Made by a program: the position numbers and the translations under genes. A DNA stretch of 64,000 nt from assembly GCA_001695595.3 (NCBI GenBank), contig MBPM02000167.1, positions 22,961 to 86,960 on the forward strand. Direction: 5' to 3'. The stretch's first letter is position 1, and each line of letters opens with the position of its first letter. Under the pieces are notes generated by a model. That model did no database searches. It saw nothing but the letters and a program-made list of their open reading frames with translations, and was not told the DNA's origin. This document shows positions 43,833-55,793 of this stretch, piece by piece. The stretch comes from Plasmopara viticola (lineage: Eukaryota; Oomycota; Peronosporomycetes; Peronosporales; Peronosporaceae).

Positions 43833-45126
43833 GATGTAGCTTGTGAGACATTCTTCGGATTCAGATTTGGCTCTTAAGCAAAAGCCCTTCATGCATCCGC
43901 TGGCCTCGTCTACAATGAAGAGCAAGTACCTGCTTCCACCCAAAGAGTCTTGTTCCATGGGACCGCATATGTCGAAGTGAAGGAGCGTAACGTATCATAT
44001 GGACGCTTGTCTTGGGAGCTAGGAAATGGTCTTTGAACCATTTTTCTTAACTGACACCCTCGACACATGCCTTGATCGCTTGAACCTAGTGGCACGTTTG
44101 CGTCCTTGATCATTCCACCATTGACCATCTTGCGAAGCACGTCGATTGGAGCGTGAACCATTCTTGCATGCACATTGATGTTTTGTCCCCGCACCGCCGA
44201 ATTTGCTGAATATTGGGAAGTACGAAGCCAGTAAAGACCGTCCACAAGGTCTGCTGTAGCCACAACTTGATTCGAGACTTTGCGCGTAATATCCATGCGT
44301 GGACCTTCAAATACCACTTGAAACTTGCAACTCTTGTTGATCTGTGGCACCGAAAGCAAATTCTTGTTCATTGCTGGCACGAACAATACGTCCTTGAATT
44401 CAATGTCGGATTCTATACCATCGGGCAAAACCACGCGTTCAATGATTGTCCCGACACCTTCAATTGCAGTCTTGTTTCCGTCAGCGACCGAGAGTTCGCC
44501 AAAATTGTTCTCATCGAGTCTTGAAAATTTGTTCTTGTTGTTGCGTATGTGATGCGTTGCGCCACTGTCGATCGCCCACATTCCAGGCATACTTTTTGTT
44601 GTTGAAAGTCCACACTCCAGTGAGACCGCAAACGCAACACGGTCGTAGTCGTATTGATCGCTTGGTCGATAGTGAACATTGTTTGCTCCGCGTCCACGAG
44701 CTTGGCCGCCGCGTTGAGCATTCCGATTCTCATCCTTCTGCTTAGTCCAGCACCGCTCCGCAGAGTGCCCCAATTTTCCGCAGTATGCGCACTGGCGATA
44801 TTCTCGCTCTGCGCTGAACGCCTTTGCCACTTCCTCAGTCTTGACTGTCGTGGTTTTCGACCCTTGTCGCTTAATGTGCTCATTCGTCAGCACTTTAACC
44901 ACATCCTGAGTCCTCAACTCCGCATTGCTGATCTCCAAGTTGAGCACGACATTCTCGTAGCTCTTGGGCAGACTTCGCAAAAGGCAGATTGCAACGTCTT
45001 CGTCCTCCATTTTCGCGCCGATACTGGAAAGCTTCGCGCTGATGTTGAGGACTTCATTGCAGTGATGCAAGACATTACCACCTTCGGCCATCTCCATGCT
45101 GAAGAGTAGTCGCTTCAAGTAGATGC
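43833..45126 (-). pseudogene. B3: fragment of family-B gag-pol (late Gag to mid-integrase), minus strand
   Basis: Read from 45126 down. It begins in Gag at [15 protein letters not shown], then zinc knuckle [14 protein letters not shown], protease [11 protein letters not shown] (Arg replaces the usual Cys of HHIC), integrase [11 protein letters not shown] / CRGCQLRK, then [17 protein letters not shown], ending at LTSYI where the A1 3' LTR meets it. The sequence is very close to B2. The first integrase zinc-binding region has VHAPID for GHAPID, and a lost base near 43987 shifts the frame. Both ends are cut by other elements (A1 at 43832, A6 at 45127), and the rest of this B copy is not in the window. 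Confidence 0.88.
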
Positions 45127-45406
45127 TGTTGAAAAGGTCGAAGTGAGCACTAGTTGGCAAAATGCAAAGTGAATATATTTAAAAGGTCCTTAGTTCACAA
45201 CTACATGCTACCTCTAAGCCAATGATTTATCTAAGCCAATCAGAACAACTCACCATCCGGGCGCAATCATCTTCCCATCCCGAAATCGATCATTTGCCCA
45301 TCCTGAACCCGCTCCCTCAGTCAGTCATCAACTGATTGCAGATACCGATACTTACCGATATGTAGTCGCTGGTCGAGGCGTATCATCACCAGCATCTTCG
45401 ACAACA
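45127..45406 (-). repeat. A6 3' LTR (280 bp), minus strand
   Basis: On the plus strand TGTTGAAAAGG...CGACAACA. On the element strand it begins TGTTGTCGAAGATGCTGG and ends CCTTTTCAACA. It keeps the doubled ATTGGCTTAGA and TCACTTTGCATTTT, but the AAGTG partner is altered (GCTCACTTCG). The flank on the B3 side is GATGC (45122-45126); the matching copy should lie beyond the right end of the window. Confidence 0.9.
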
Positions 45407-46860
45407 CTCCCACTCGACTCGGCAACGGCGACGCCTTGTATCCCAAGTTTTGAACGCAGAACATCGAACTGCGCGGATGGAATTGGCTTCGTCATTATGT
45501 CGGCCAGCATGTCTTGCGTAGGGATGTACTCAAGGTTGACTTGGCCGTCCTCAACCTTTTCTCGCACAAAGTGGTAGCGAATGTCGATATGTTTTGTGCG
45601 CTTGTGAAATTCTGGATTCTTGGCCAACGCAATAGAACCTTGATTGTCCTCAAATATCTTGACAGACTCATTGCAAGTCATCTCACCAAGCTCGCACAGA
45701 AATACCTTGAGCCAAACCGCTTCTTGAGTGGCTTCTGATAAAGCCATATACTCCGCCTCTGTTGAGGAAAGCGCCACACTTCGTTGCTTCTTACTTCGCC
45801 AGCTGATGCATCCATTATTAAGTGTAAACGCATAGCCGCTTGTACTTCGGCGAGATTCGATGTCTCCAGCCCAGTCTGCATCCGAATACCCAAGTAGCTT
45901 AGCCGGACCGCAACTTGAAAACTGGAGTCCATGCGTTTCCGTTGCCTTTAAGTATCGCAGAACCCGCTTGAGTGCTTGCCAATGCGTCGGACACGGATCA
46001 GCAGCAAACTGGCTTAGAATTCCCACAGCCGCAGCAAAGTCCGGTCGCGTCGCAACCATAAGATACATTATGCCACCAACACAACTTCGATAAGGCACAT
46101 TCTTCATCGTAACTTCATGCTTGCAGCCGCCTTCACACATGTTCTTTGTCAGCTTGAGCCCTGCTTCTTGAGGCGTCTTGACCGGCTTGCTATCTTGCAT
46201 GCCAAACTTGCTCAGAATTGACTTGAGAAACTTGGTTTGTCACATCGTGACTCGACCGGGTACTCGGTCTTGACCGATTTCCATACCGAGAAAGTACTTA
46301 AGCTCGCCGAGGTCAGTCATCTCAAATCGGTCGCTTAGCGCACGCTTGGTGGAGACAAGGAGCGAGTTGTTGCTGCTTGCTACAATGAGATCATCCACGT
46401 ACAGCACAACAATAACCATATCGTCGTCCACGCGCTTGATGTAGACACAGTGATCGGACTCACACTTGCTGAAACTCATCTTGATCATAAAGTCGTCGAT
46501 GGTTTGGTTCCACATGCGCGGTGATTGCTTAAGACCGTACAACGAACGCTTCAGCTTAAATACATGATCTTGTTTGTTTTCGCTCACATATCCTTCAGGC
46601 TGCTGCATATAAATTTCTTCATCCAGAACTCCGTTTAAGAAAGCAGTCTTCACGTCCATCTGATGTAGCGTCAAACCGTACTTGGCAGCCATACTCAACG
46701 CGATGCGAATTGAAGTAAACTTCGCCACCGGCGCAAATGTCTCCTCATAATCGACTCCAAACTTTTGTGAAAATCCCTTGGCAACGAGTCGCGCCTTGAA
46801 CCGCTCGATAATCCCATCTTGGTTTTCCTTGACTCGAAACACCCATCTGCAGCCGATCGC
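45352..46860 (-). pseudogene. A6 pol 3' part: RT, RNase H and LTR-encoded tail, one stop, truncated by the array
   Basis: Read from 46860 down to TAA 45354-45352. It begins in the RT at AIGCRWMFRVKENQ, then YEETFAPVAKFTSIR, MDVKTAFLNGVLDEEIYM, VLYVDDLIVASS, RNase [41 protein letters not shown] stop TGA at 46242-46240 replaces the CGG/CGA arginine of the MRQTKFL motif, a C-to-T type change. The last codons run into the LTR, with tail EDAGDDTPRPATTYR, diverged from A2-A5 but clearly alignable. The upstream gag, protease and integrase are missing because the family-C array begins at 46861 in the opposite orientation. Confidence 0.9.
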
Positions 46861-47125
46861 TATTGAGGGTTATGGGTTTCAGGTAACGTACACAACCCAA
46901 CCCGGTCCAATCCGAACCGCGGTTCAACATAGTTTTTACTTTTTACGATTTAAGGTAATTACGTTATGTAGAATGAGTGGTTACGAGTTGTAGGACTTTA
47001 AACCCCAATAAATCAATCACTTCCAAATTTACTTCCTCTCAGTCAAGTGTCTTCGCGTTAACGCAAACGACCCTTCACTTCGCTTCTTCAGCCTCCCCTT
47101 ACCTTCCGGCCTCAAACAATCAACA
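46861..47125 (+). repeat. Array LTR 1 (265 bp)
   Basis: TATTGAGGGTTATGGG...CAATCAACA. It has the T form at the diagnostic site (CATAGTTTTTACTT, about 46929-46942); LTRs 2-4 have C. No ATG lies between the predicted start (47019) and the Gag ATG at 47130. Confidence 0.94.
47017..47049 (+). promoter_or_regulatory. Predicted Inr and downstream AAGTG of the array LTR
   Basis: TCACTTCCAAATTT at 47017-47030 matches TCAYTYYNCAWTTT at 13 of 14 positions. CACTT (47018-47022) and AAGTG (47045-47049) are 22 nt apart, as in families A, B and D. The same element occurs in each array LTR 4332 bp further on. Confidence 0.65.
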
Positions 47126-47129
47126 GGTT

Positions 47130-50100
47130 ATGAGCCCAACGACCATGTCCTCCACGCAAGATGTCTCGTCAAAAGTATTTGTCGACAAATTCAACGGGGA
47201 TAACTACGCTACGTGGTGCCGGTACATGCGCGGCGTGTTTCTCACCAAGTCGGTGTGGCACGTGGTGAATCGGGAGGTCACGCCGACATTCACTGATGCT
47301 CGCGCCAGCGATGAGTACGTCAGAGCCAGCAACATTGCGTTCGGCTTGATGCTACTACACATGGACGCGGATTATCATCATGTAGTCGACAATTGCGAAG
47401 AAGCCTATGCTGCCTGGATCCGTATCAAAACACTTTACGGCGGGTCGCAAAAGGCTGGTCGCATTTACCTGAAGCGCCAACTTTTCAGCATGGAAATGGC
47501 GGAAGGCGACAACGTCCTGCATCACTGCAACGAGGTTCTCAACATCAGCGCCAAGCTAAGCAGTATCGGTGCCAAGATGGAAGATGAGGACGTCGCGATT
47601 TGTCTGCTTCGGAGTTTACCAAAAAGCTACGAGAACGTCGTGCTAAACTTGGAGATGAGCAGTGCAGAATTGCGGACGCAAGACGTTGTGAAGGTGCTGA
47701 CAAATGAGCACATCAAGCGACAAGGTGAGAAGACTCCAGCGGTGAAAACTGAAGACGCAGCCAAGGCGTTCAGTGCCGAAAGAGAGTCCCGCCAATGCAC
47801 ATATTGTGGCAAATTGGGGCATACGATGGAACGATGCTGGACCAAGCAAAAGGATGACAATCGAGGAGCTCGACGCGGCGTACAAAATCGTGGACGCGGA
47901 GCAAGTAACGTACAGTTTCGGTACAACAACGACAATGATTACGACCGGATCGCATTTGCAGTATCATTGGAATGTGAGCTGTCTTCAGGCAAAGATATGC
48001 CAGGCATGTGGGCCATTGACAGTGGTGCCACGCACCACATTTGCTACGACAAGTCCAAGTTTCGGACTCTCGATGAACAAAGTTGTGGCGAACTTGCGGT
48101 AGCAGATGGAAGCAAAACCGCAATTATGGGTGTGGGAACCATTTTTGAGCGGGTGGTGCTACCTAACGGGGACATACGCGACATTGAAATCAAAGATGCG
48201 CTTTACGTTCCAAAGATGAGCAAGAACCTACTTTCTGTCCCGCAGATTAACAAAAGCGGTTGTTTCCAAGTGGTGTTTGACGGTGCCCGCATGGACATTG
48301 AGTCGAAGATTTCGAAAGGGATAGTGGCAACAGCCGACCTAGTTGACGGTCTTTACTGGCTTCGGACTTTACGGCCATCGGCTAATACGACTGAATCAAG
48401 TAACAAGATTGACCTGCATGCACGATTGGGTCACGCACCTTGTGACGTGCTCCACAAAATGATTACTGGTGGAATGATTAAAGACGTTCGTGATGCATCA
48501 ATGTCAACTTTGCCGAACATTTGTCGCGGGTGCCAAGAGGGCAAGATGGTCCAGAAACCGTTTCCAAGTAATCCTGACAAGCGTCGATTTGCCTTCTTTG
48601 AGCTTCTCCACTTTGACATCTGCGGCCCAATGGAGCAAGTATCACTTGGGGGAAGCAAGTATCTCCTACTAATTGTGGATGAGGCCAGTGGATGTATGAA
48701 GGGTTTCTGCTTGCAAGCCAGATCGGACAGCGAAGATGCAATCAAGACTTACATTTTGAAGGTTCAGACTCAGTTTGGAAAGAAAGTCAAGTTCGTACGT
48801 CATGACGGAGCTCGTGAGTTTGCGACCAACTCGTTAAAGATTTTTTACGAGAACAAGGGTATCGAGCAGCAGGTAACAGTCCCATATGCGCATCAAACCA
48901 ACGGAACAGCTGAGCGCGCAATAAGGACGATTGTGACTATTGGACGCAGCATACTACATCACGCTAAGCTGGACAAGAGTTTTTGGGGAGAAGCCGCTAT
49001 GACTGCAATATACATCAAGAACCGCCTTCCCTCACCAAAAATCAAGAACAAGACTCCATTCGAGATCATTCACAAGCTCAAGCCAAGCGTTGGACATATG
49101 CGCGTTTTCGGGTGTCGGGCCTACGTTTTGACTCCGAAAGAAAAGAGGCTCAAGTGGGACCCCAAGTCTCGAGTTGGTGTGTTTGTGGGCTATGAAGAAG
49201 TGTCCAAAGCATATCGAGTCTACGACATTCAAACTCAGCAGATAGTGATCAGTCGGGACGTAAAGTTTGACGAATCAAGTTTTGGTGATTTGGAAGTCAA
49301 CATTTTTGACGACATTGAGGAAGCAAACATTGACTTCGACTCACTCGAAATAGAAGACGACGGATTTACATACACGACGAACTTCAAGCAAACAGGTAAG
49401 CGCAAGCAGCGTCAATCAGAAAGAGCTTCAAGTTCCGAGTATCGTGAAGCAGGACTGGATGAAACAAGTGCTCCTGAAGAAATGGACTCACGTCAAAACA
49501 AGCGACAATCTCGTATGCGATCAGGACCTAGCATTAATCAAGAATCACAGGCTTCCGAAGACGAAAACATAGACTTAACTTCACCGACATTCTGGCGTGC
49601 GAGTGTGAACGCTGTCGAAGCTTCCGACTTATCCGAGCCAAACACTTATCAAGAAGCTATAAGTGGACCCGATCAGCTTCATTGGCGCAAAGCCATTCGT
49701 GCGGAACTTGATTCAATGCGGCTTCGTCAAGTCTTTCGAGCTGCAAAGTTGCCATCAGGACTTCAAGCTATCGGGACTAAGTGGGTGTTTAAGATCAAGC
49801 GAAAGGCTGACGGCTCAATCGAGAAATACAAGGCTCGACTCGTGGCAAAGGGTTTTCGACAAAAATACGGAATCGACTATACAGAAACGTTTTCGCCTGT
49901 GGTCAAGTACGTGACGTTACGGATGGTCATCGCTTTGACGAAGTACTTTGAGTGGCCACTTGATCAATTGGACGTTGTGACAGCTTTTCTGTATGGAAGG
50001 ATGAAGGAAGCTGTTTACTGCACTACACCAGAGGGAGTTGAACTTGATGAAGAATTCGACTGTCTTGTACTCGACAAGGCAATTTATGGTCTGAAGCAAG

Positions 50101-51185
50101 CTTCTCGCGTATGGAATGAGACCTTTGATGAGTTTGTGTGCTCGATTGGATATCAAGTTTCAGCCTTCGATCCGTGCCTATACATCAAGGTCTCAAACAA
50201 CGGCTGCGCGCTACTTCTGGTATATGTTGATGATGTTCTAATTACCGGGAGTTCAACAGCATTGATTGTGGATACGAAGATTGCCTTAAAGAGTCGCTTT
50301 GAGATGACCGATAGTGGCAAGTGCGCGTTTGTCCTGGGCATCGAGCTTGTAGATAGTGACAACGGCAGTGTCACAATGTGTCAACGGCGATACATCAATG
50401 ACATTCTCAAGCGATTTGGTATGGAAGATTGCAAGTCAGTTATAAGTCCAACAGACATTAGCACAAAGCTTGTACCAAGCAACTCTGCAACCAAGGTAAA
50501 CGCGCCATTTCGAGAAGCGGTTGGGGCTCTGATGCATCTGTCGACAGCGACGCGGCCGGACATTGCATTTGCAGTTGGCTATGTATCAAGGTTTATGGAA
50601 AACCCACAGATTGAGCATTGGACTGCAGTCAAGCGTATATTTTGCTATCTGCAAGGTACAAAGTCTCATGGAATCTGCTTTCAGCCCGGCAACGAAGTCA
50701 ACTTTTGTGGATACTCGGATGCTGATTGGGCAGGTGATCACACCGACCGCAAGTCAACTTCTGGTTTCGCCTTCATACTGATGAGTGCTCCGGTAAGCTG
50801 GGGGAGTAAAAAGCAGTCAAGCGTCTCATTGTCAACCAGCGAAGCTGAGTACATTGCTCTAAGCTTAGCAGTTCAAGAAGGTAAATGGGTTCATCGCTTA
50901 CTATGCGAGATTCTGGATGCGGCAGGTGAGCCTGGACCGGAGCTCAAGATTCTTGATGACAACCAGTCTTGCCTCAAGATGACCAAGAATCCTGTCAATC
51001 ACGGCCGAGCCAAGCATATCGACATCAAGTACCACCACATTCGCGACGAAGTCAAGCGTGGCGAAATACATCTTGAGTATTGCGAGACCGAAAACATGCT
51101 GGCGGACATTATGACAAAAGGCTTACCAGGACCGCGCCACAAGACCATGACAGCGGCGCTTGGCATACAAGCCGGTTCGCATTGA
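47130..51185 (+). CDS. Array unit 1 Gag-Pol polyprotein (intact, 1351 aa)
   Basis: A complete copia polyprotein for retrotransposition: Gag forms the particle, the protease cuts the polyprotein, the integrase inserts the cDNA, and RT/RNase H makes it. Start ATG in the PBS (first ATG after the predicted transcript start; the frame is open 51 codons further up, but those lie in U3 and the leader). Positions: Gag to about 220; zinc knuckle [14 protein letters not shown] 223-236; protease Asp 297 (DSGATHHIC); integrase zinc site His 430 to CRGC 465; catalytic Asp 496, Asp 559, Glu 595 (exact DD35E spacing); RT YVDD 1032-1035; RNase [10 protein letters not shown] from 1195. The stop TGA 51183-51185 overlaps the PPT. 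No lesion is seen, so this is a candidate active copy. Confidence 0.95.
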   Translation: MSPTTMSSTQDVSSKVFVDKFNGDNYATWCRYMRGVFLTKSVWHVVNREVTPTFTDARASDEYVRASNIAFGLMLLHMDADYHHVVDNCEEAYAAWIRIKTLYGGSQKAGRIYLKRQLFSMEMAEGDNVLHHCNEVLNISAKLSSIGAKMEDEDVAICLLRSLPKSYENVVLNLEMSSAELRTQDVVKVLTNEHIKRQGEKTPAVKTEDAAKAFSAERESRQCTYCGKLGHTMERCWTKQKDDNRGARRGVQNRGRGASNVQFRYNNDNDYDRIAFAVSLECELSSGKDMPGMWAIDSGATHHICYDKSKFRTLDEQSCGELAVADGSKTAIMGVGTIFERVVLPNGDIRDIEIKDALYVPKMSKNLLSVPQINKSGCFQVVFDGARMDIESKISKGIVATADLVDGLYWLRTLRPSANTTESSNKIDLHARLGHAPCDVLHKMITGGMIKDVRDASMSTLPNICRGCQEGKMVQKPFPSNPDKRRFAFFELLHFDICGPMEQVSLGGSKYLLLIVDEASGCMKGFCLQARSDSEDAIKTYILKVQTQFGKKVKFVRHDGAREFATNSLKIFYENKGIEQQVTVPYAHQTNGTAERAIRTIVTIGRSILHHAKLDKSFWGEAAMTAIYIKNRLPSPKIKNKTPFEIIHKLKPSVGHMRVFGCRAYVLTPKEKRLKWDPKSRVGVFVGYEEVSKAYRVYDIQTQQIVISRDVKFDESSFGDLEVNIFDDIEEANIDFDSLEIEDDGFTYTTNFKQTGKRKQRQSERASSSEYREAGLDETSAPEEMDSRQNKRQSRMRSGPSINQESQASEDENIDLTSPTFWRASVNAVEASDLSEPNTYQEAISGPDQLHWRKAIRAELDSMRLRQVFRAAKLPSGLQAIGTKWVFKIKRKADGSIEKYKARLVAKGFRQKYGIDYTETFSPVVKYVTLRMVIALTKYFEWPLDQLDVVTAFLYGRMKEAVYCTTPEGVELDEEFDCLVLDKAIYGLKQASRVWNETFDEFVCSIGYQVSAFDPCLYIKVSNNGCALLLVYVDDVLITGSSTALIVDTKIALKSRFEMTDSGKCAFVLGIELVDSDNGSVTMCQRRYINDILKRFGMEDCKSVISPTDISTKLVPSNSATKVNAPFREAVGALMHLSTATRPDIAFAVGYVSRFMENPQIEHWTAVKRIFCYLQGTKSHGICFQPGNEVNFCGYSDADWAGDHTDRKSTSGFAFILMSAPVSWGSKKQSSVSLSTSEAEYIALSLAVQEGKWVHRLLCEILDAAGEPGPELKILDDNQSCLKMTKNPVNHGRAKHIDIKYHHIRDEVKRGEIHLEYCETENMLADIMTKGLPGPRHKTMTAALGIQAGSH

Positions 51186-51192
51186 GGGGGCG
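51184..51192 (+). promoter_or_regulatory. Polypurine tract of array unit 1, overlapping the pol stop codon
   Basis: GAGGGGGCG directly before LTR 2. The stop TGA (51183-51185) provides its first bases. Families B (GAGGGGGAG) and D (G-run) have the same stop/PPT overlap, while family A uses CGAGTGGGAG, which is read through. Confidence 0.8.
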
Positions 51193-51457
51193 TATTGAGG
51201 GTTATGGGTTTCAGGTAACGTACACAACCCAACCCGGTCCAATCCGAACCGCGGTTCAACATAGTTTTCACTTTTTACGATTTAAGGTAATTACGTTATG
51301 TAGAATGAGTGGTTACGAGTTGTAGGACTTTAAACCCCAATAAATCAATCACTTCCAAATTTACTTCCTCTCAGTCAAGTGTCTTCGCGTTAACGCAAAC
51401 GACCCTTCACTTCGCTTCTTCAGCCTCCCCTTACCTTCCGGCCTCAAACAATCAACA
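51193..51457 (+). repeat. Array LTR 2 (265 bp), shared by units 1 and 2
   Basis: TATTGAGGG...CAATCAACA; C form at the diagnostic site (GTTTTCACTT). It serves as 3' LTR of unit 1 and 5' LTR of unit 2. Confidence 0.94.
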
Positions 51458-51461
51458 GGTT

Positions 51462-54400
51462 ATGAGCCCAACGACCATGTCCTCCACGCAAGATGTCTCG
51501 TCAAAAGTATTTGTCGACAAATTCAACGGGGATAACTACGCTACGTGGTGCCGGTACATGCGCGGCGTGTTTCTCACCAAGTCGGTGTGGCACGTGGTGA
51601 ATCGGGAGGTCACGCCGACATTCACTGATGCTCGCGCCAGCGATGAGTACGTCAGAGCCAGCAACATTGCGTTCGGCTTGATGCTACTACACATGGACGC
51701 GGATTATCATCATGTAGTCGACAATTGCGAAGAAGCCTATGCTGCCTGGATCCGTATCAAAACACTTTACGGCGGGTCGCAAAAGGCTGGTCGCATTTAC
51801 CTGAAGCGCCAACTTTTCAGCATGGAAATGGCGGAAGGCGACAACGTCCTGCATCACTGCAACGAGGTTCTCAACATCAGCGCCAAGCTAAGCAGTATCG
51901 GTGCCAAGATGGAAGATGAGGACGTCGCGATTTGTCTGCTTCGGAGTTTACCAAAAAGCTACGAGAACGTCGTGCTAAACTTGGAGATGAGCAGTGCAGA
52001 ATTGCGGACGCAAGACGTTGTGAAGGTGCTGACAAATGAGCACATCAAGCGACAAGGTGAGAAGACTCCAGCGGTGAAAACTGAAGACGCAGCCAAGGCG
52101 TTCAGTGCCGAAAGAGAGTCCCGCCAATGCACATATTGTGGCAAATTGGGGCATACGATGGAACGATGCTGGACCAAGCAAAAGGATGACAATCGAGGAG
52201 CTCGACGCGGCGTACAAAATCGTGGACGCGGAGCAAGTAACGTACAGTTTCGGTACAACAACGACAATGATTACGACCGGATCGCATTTGCAGTATCATT
52301 GGAATGTGAGCTGTCTTCAGGCAAAGATATGCCAGGCATGTGGGCCATTGACAGTGGTGCCACGCACCACATTTGCTACGACAAGTCCAAGTTTCGGACT
52401 CTCGATGAACAAAGTTGTGGCGAACTTGCGGTAGCAGATGGAAGCAAAACCGCAATTATGGGTGTGGGAACCATTTTTGAGCGGGTGGTGCTACCTAACG
52501 GGGACATACGCGACATTGAAATCAAAGATGCGCTTTACGTTCCAAAGATGAGCAAGAACCTACTTTCTGTCCCGCAGATTAACAAAAGCGGTTGTTTCCA
52601 AGTGGTGTTTGACGGTGCCCGCATGGACATTGAGTCGAAGATTTCGAAAGGGATAGTGGCAACAGCCGACCTAGTTGACGGTCTTTACTGGCTTCGGACT
52701 TTACGGCCATCGGCTAATACGACTGAATCAAGTAACAAGATTGACCTGCATGCACGATTGGGTCACGCACCTTGTGACGTGCTCCACAAAATGATTACTG
52801 GTGGAATGATTAAAGACGTTCGTGATGCATCAATGTCAACTTTGCCGAACATTTGTCGCGGGTGCCAAGAGGGCAAGATGGTCCAGAAACCGTTTCCAAG
52901 TAATCCTGACAAGCGTCGATTTGCCTTCTTTGAGCTTCTCCACTTTGACATCTGCGGCCCAATGGAGCAAGTATCACTTGGGGGAAGCAAGTATCTCCTA
53001 CTAATTGTGGATGAGGCCAGTGGATGTATGAAGGGTTTCTGCTTGCAAGCCAGATCGGACAGCGAAGATGCAATCAAGACTTACATTTTGAAGGTTCAGA
53101 CTCAGTTTGGAAAGAAAGTCAAGTTCGTACGTCATGACGGAGCTCGTGAGTTTGCGACCAACTCGTTAAAGATTTTTTACGAGAACAAGGGTATCGAGCA
53201 GCAGGTAACAGTCCCATATGCGCATCAAACCAACGGAACAGCTGAGCGCGCAATAAGGACGATTGTGACTATTGGACGCAGCATACTACATCACGCTAAG
53301 CTGGACAAGAGTTTTTGGGGAGAAGCCGCTATGACTGCAATATACATCAAGAACCGCCTTCCCTCACCAAAAATCAAGAACAAGACTCCATTCGAGATCA
53401 TTCACAAGCTCAAGCCAAGCGTTGGACATATGCGCGTTTTCGGGTGTCGGGCCTACGTTTTGACTCCGAAAGAAAAGAGGCTCAAGTGGGACCCCAAGTC
53501 TCGAGTTGGTGTGTTTGTGGGCTATGAAGAAGTGTCCAAAGCATATCGAGTCTACGACATTCAAACTCAGCAGATAGTGATCAGTCGGGACGTAAAGTTT
53601 GACGAATCAAGTTTTGGTGATTTGGAAGTCAACATTTTTGACGACATTGAGGAAGCAAACATTGACTTCGACTCACTCGAAATAGAAGACGACGGATTTA
53701 CATACACGACGAACTTCAAGCAAACAGGTAAGCGCAAGCAGCGTCAATCAGAAAGAGCTTCAAGTTCCGAGTATCGTGAAGCAGGACTGGATGAAACAAG
53801 TGCTCCTGAAGAAATGGACTCACGTCAAAACAAGCGACAATCTCGTATGCGATCAGGACCTAGCATTAATCAAGAATCACAGGCTTCCGAAGACGAAAAC
53901 ATAGACTTAACTTCACCGACATTCTGGCGTGCGAGTGTGAACGCTGTCGAAGCTTCCGACTTATCCGAGCCAAACACTTATCAAGAAGCTATAAGTGGAC
54001 CCGATCAGCTTCATTGGCGCAAAGCCATTCGTGCGGAACTTGATTCAATGCGGCTTCGTCAAGTCTTTCGAGCTGCAAAGTTGCCATCAGGACTTCAAGC
54101 TATCGGGACTAAGTGGGTGTTTAAGATCAAGCGAAAGGCTGACGGCTCAATCGAGAAATACAAGGCTCGACTCGTGGCAAAGGGTTTTCGACAAAAATAC
54201 GGAATCGACTATACAGAAACGTTTTCGCCTGTGGTCAAGTACGTGACGTTACGGATGGTCATCGCTTTGACGAAGTACTTTGAGTGGCCACTTGATCAAT
54301 TGGACGTTGTGACAGCTTTTCTGTATGGAAGGATGAAGGAAGCTGTTTACTGCACTACACCAGAGGGAGTTGAACTTGATGAAGAATTCGACTGTCTTGT

Positions 54401-55517
54401 ACTCGACAAGGCAATTTATGGTCTGAAGCAAGCTTCTCGCGTATGGAATGAGACCTTTGATGAGTTTGTGTGCTCGATTGGATATCAAGTTTCAGCCTTC
54501 GATCCGTGCCTATACATCAAGGTCTCAAACAACGGCTGCGCGCTACTTCTGGTATATGTTGATGATGTTCTAATTACCGGGAGTTCAACAGCATTGATTG
54601 TGGATACGAAGATTGCCTTAAAGAGTCGCTTTGAGATGACCGATAGTGGCAAGTGCGCGTTTGTCCTGGGCATCGAGCTTGTAGATAGTGACAACGGCAG
54701 TGTCACAATGTGTCAACGGCGATACATCAATGACATTCTCAAGCGATTTGGTATGGAAGATTGCAAGTCAGTTATAAGTCCAACAGACATTAGCACAAAG
54801 CTTGTACCAAGCAACTCTGCAACCAAGGTAAACGCGCCATTTCGAGAAGCGGTTGGGGCTCTGATGCATCTGTCGACAGCGACGCGGCCGGACATTGCAT
54901 TTGCAGTTGGCTATGTATCAAGGTTTATGGAAAACCCACAGATTGAGCATTGGACTGCAGTCAAGCGTATATTTTGCTATCTGCAAGGTACAAAGTCTCA
55001 TGGAATCTGCTTTCAGCCCGGCAACGAAGTCAACTTTTGTGGATACTCGGATGCTGATTGGGCAGGTGATCACACCGACCGCAAGTCAACTTCTGGTTTC
55101 GCCTTCATACTGATGAGTGCTCCGGTAAGCTGGGGGAGTAAAAAGCAGTCAAGCGTCTCATTGTCAACCAGCGAAGCTGAGTACATTGCTCTAAGCTTAG
55201 CAGTTCAAGAAGGTAAATGGGTTCATCGCTTACTATGCGAGATTCTGGATGCGGCAGGTGAGCCTGGACCGGAGCTCAAGATTCTTGATGACAACCAGTC
55301 TTGCCTCAAGATGACCAAGAATCCTGTCAATCACGGCCGAGCCAAGCATATCGACATCAAGTACCACCACATTCGCGACGAAGTCAAGCGTGGCGAAATA
55401 CATCTTGAGTATTGCGAGACCGAAAACATGCTGGCGGACATTATGACAAAAGGCTTACCAGGACCGCGCCACAAGACCATGACAGCGGCGCTTGGCATAC
55501 AAGCCGGTTCGCATTGA
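51462..55517 (+). CDS. Array unit 2 Gag-Pol polyprotein (intact, 1351 aa)
   Basis: The predicted protein is identical to that of unit 1, with the same start in the PBS (51458-51471), zinc knuckle, DSGA, DD35E, YVDD and RNase H motifs, and the TGA at 55515-55517 next to the PPT. Identity over 4 kb in two neighbouring units points to very recent duplication or to continued homogenisation. Its promoter is LTR 2. Confidence 0.95.
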   Translation: MSPTTMSSTQDVSSKVFVDKFNGDNYATWCRYMRGVFLTKSVWHVVNREVTPTFTDARASDEYVRASNIAFGLMLLHMDADYHHVVDNCEEAYAAWIRIKTLYGGSQKAGRIYLKRQLFSMEMAEGDNVLHHCNEVLNISAKLSSIGAKMEDEDVAICLLRSLPKSYENVVLNLEMSSAELRTQDVVKVLTNEHIKRQGEKTPAVKTEDAAKAFSAERESRQCTYCGKLGHTMERCWTKQKDDNRGARRGVQNRGRGASNVQFRYNNDNDYDRIAFAVSLECELSSGKDMPGMWAIDSGATHHICYDKSKFRTLDEQSCGELAVADGSKTAIMGVGTIFERVVLPNGDIRDIEIKDALYVPKMSKNLLSVPQINKSGCFQVVFDGARMDIESKISKGIVATADLVDGLYWLRTLRPSANTTESSNKIDLHARLGHAPCDVLHKMITGGMIKDVRDASMSTLPNICRGCQEGKMVQKPFPSNPDKRRFAFFELLHFDICGPMEQVSLGGSKYLLLIVDEASGCMKGFCLQARSDSEDAIKTYILKVQTQFGKKVKFVRHDGAREFATNSLKIFYENKGIEQQVTVPYAHQTNGTAERAIRTIVTIGRSILHHAKLDKSFWGEAAMTAIYIKNRLPSPKIKNKTPFEIIHKLKPSVGHMRVFGCRAYVLTPKEKRLKWDPKSRVGVFVGYEEVSKAYRVYDIQTQQIVISRDVKFDESSFGDLEVNIFDDIEEANIDFDSLEIEDDGFTYTTNFKQTGKRKQRQSERASSSEYREAGLDETSAPEEMDSRQNKRQSRMRSGPSINQESQASEDENIDLTSPTFWRASVNAVEASDLSEPNTYQEAISGPDQLHWRKAIRAELDSMRLRQVFRAAKLPSGLQAIGTKWVFKIKRKADGSIEKYKARLVAKGFRQKYGIDYTETFSPVVKYVTLRMVIALTKYFEWPLDQLDVVTAFLYGRMKEAVYCTTPEGVELDEEFDCLVLDKAIYGLKQASRVWNETFDEFVCSIGYQVSAFDPCLYIKVSNNGCALLLVYVDDVLITGSSTALIVDTKIALKSRFEMTDSGKCAFVLGIELVDSDNGSVTMCQRRYINDILKRFGMEDCKSVISPTDISTKLVPSNSATKVNAPFREAVGALMHLSTATRPDIAFAVGYVSRFMENPQIEHWTAVKRIFCYLQGTKSHGICFQPGNEVNFCGYSDADWAGDHTDRKSTSGFAFILMSAPVSWGSKKQSSVSLSTSEAEYIALSLAVQEGKWVHRLLCEILDAAGEPGPELKILDDNQSCLKMTKNPVNHGRAKHIDIKYHHIRDEVKRGEIHLEYCETENMLADIMTKGLPGPRHKTMTAALGIQAGSH

Positions 55518-55524
55518 GGGGGCG

Positions 55525-55789
55525 TATTGAGGGTTATGGGTTTCAGGTAACGTACACAACCCAACCCGGTCCAATCCGAACCGCGGTTCAACATAGTTTT
55601 CACTTTTTACGATTTAAGGTAATTACGTTATGTAGAATGAGTGGTTACGAGTTGTAGGACTTTAAACCCCAATAAATCAATCACTTCCAAATTTACTTCC
55701 TCTCAGTCAAGTGTCTTCGCGTTAACGCAAACGACCCTTCACTTCGCTTCTTCAGCCTCCCCTTACCTTCCGGCCTCAAACAATCAACA
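55525..55789 (+). repeat. Array LTR 3 (265 bp), shared by units 2 and 3
   Basis: As LTR 2, C form at the diagnostic site. Confidence 0.94.
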
Positions 55790-55793
55790 GGTT

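Noticed and set aside
46977..47129. 51 extra codons open upstream of MSPTTM in the array frames, with an ATG at 46977.
   Set aside because: That ATG lies before the predicted Inr at 47019, so it would not be in the transcript. The first ATG after the Inr is the one in the PBS, and the other families start there too.
47130..51185. An envelope-like third gene or a chromodomain after integrase.
   Set aside because: The frame ends directly after RNase H at the PPT, and no membrane segment or extra domain is visible between the known domains.
51959..52455. Long antisense reading frames (up to 117 codons) repeated in each unit.
   Set aside because: They mirror the Gag and protease codons on the other strand, have no domain of their own and recur only because the units are identical.
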